From assembly GCA_035513275.1 (NCBI GenBank), contig DATKCJ010000379.1:1-14028 (forward strand): 14,028 nt of DNA, read 5' to 3'. The first letter of the stretch is position 1, and each line of letters starts with the position of its first letter. The DNA is from DATKCJ01 sp035513275. GTDB taxonomy: Bacteria; Verrucomicrobiota; Verrucomicrobiia; Opitutales; Opitutaceae. The position numbers and the translations under genes are program-made. The notes below the pieces were generated by a model, which did no database searches, was not told where the DNA came from, and worked only from the letters and a program-made list of their open reading frames with translations. Of this stretch, positions 13,971 to 14,028 are shown in pieces.

Positions 13971-14028
13971 TGTAGCCCGCCGCGTGAGCGGCGGGATCCG
14001 GATCCCTGCGCTCACGCGCAGGGCCACG
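13971..14028. repeat. BIME-like pair of opposed hairpins
   Basis: Two hairpins face each other around the palindrome GGGATCCGGATCCC (13993-14006). The first is CCCGCCGC-GTGA-GCGGCGGG (13976-13995), the second CCCTGCGC-TCAC-GCGCAGGG (14004-14023). Read on the opposite strand, the second matches the first in 21 of 25 positions, and the four differences are two compensatory pairs that keep the stem. This is how REP elements form BIMEs. The element reaches the window edge and may continue. Confidence 0.75.

Overview
The window comes from a high-GC bacterial chromosome. Codon use is strongly GC-biased, long spurious ORFs run opposite to nearly every real gene, and several non-coding gaps carry REP-like palindromes. 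The gene content (an aryl-polyene-like ketosynthase/ACP/acyltransferase cluster, a CheB-CheR-PAS hybrid, kinases with repeated PAS modules, a WxxGxW lipoprotein) and the repeat style recall Verrucomicrobiota of the Opitutaceae type. That assignment is an inference from memory, not a search result. No tRNA, rRNA, CRISPR array, transposase or phage gene was seen.

Region 1 (14-6826, all minus strand, read right to left) is a type II fatty-acid/polyketide-like cluster. In order of transcription it encodes a degenerate carrier protein with no phosphopantetheine serine, a UbiE-like methyltransferase, a carrier protein with a long N-terminal extension, a FabF-like ketosynthase, a second carrier protein, a second and divergent ketosynthase, a short ketosynthase-like protein without a catalytic cysteine, an HtrB/LpxL-like acyltransferase and a PlsC-like acyltransferase. 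From the methyltransferase onward, genes overlap or lie 7-22 bases apart, which is typical of one operon. It probably makes an acyl or polyene chain on a carrier protein, methylates something and attaches the product to a lipid. Aryl polyene clusters have this composition, but no ketoreductase, dehydratase or starter ligase is in view; these could lie beyond the left edge.

Region 2 (6827-8326) is sparsely coding. It holds an outer-membrane-type lipoprotein with WxxGxW repeats (minus strand), a two-helix small membrane protein (plus strand) and several inverted repeats. A short motif, CGGGTT-NNN-CCCCAT on the minus strand, occurs 35-38 bases upstream of three minus-strand start codons (methyltransferase, degenerate ACP, lipoprotein), which suggests a shared promoter or 5'-leader element.

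Region 3 (8327-13795, plus strand) is a tightly coupled signalling operon: a CheB-CheR-coiled-coil-PAS hybrid, a PAS histidine kinase of the HisKA/NtrB type, and a PAS histidine kinase of the HisKA_3/NarX type. The two kinases share a near-identical N-terminal module but have unrelated catalytic classes. They are joined by ATGA overlaps, including a six-codon minicistron. The last gene carries a run of 12 G near its 3' end. No response regulator or chemoreceptor lies in the window.

Region 4 (13796-14028) is non-coding and ends in a BIME-like pair of hairpins whose stems differ by compensatory changes.
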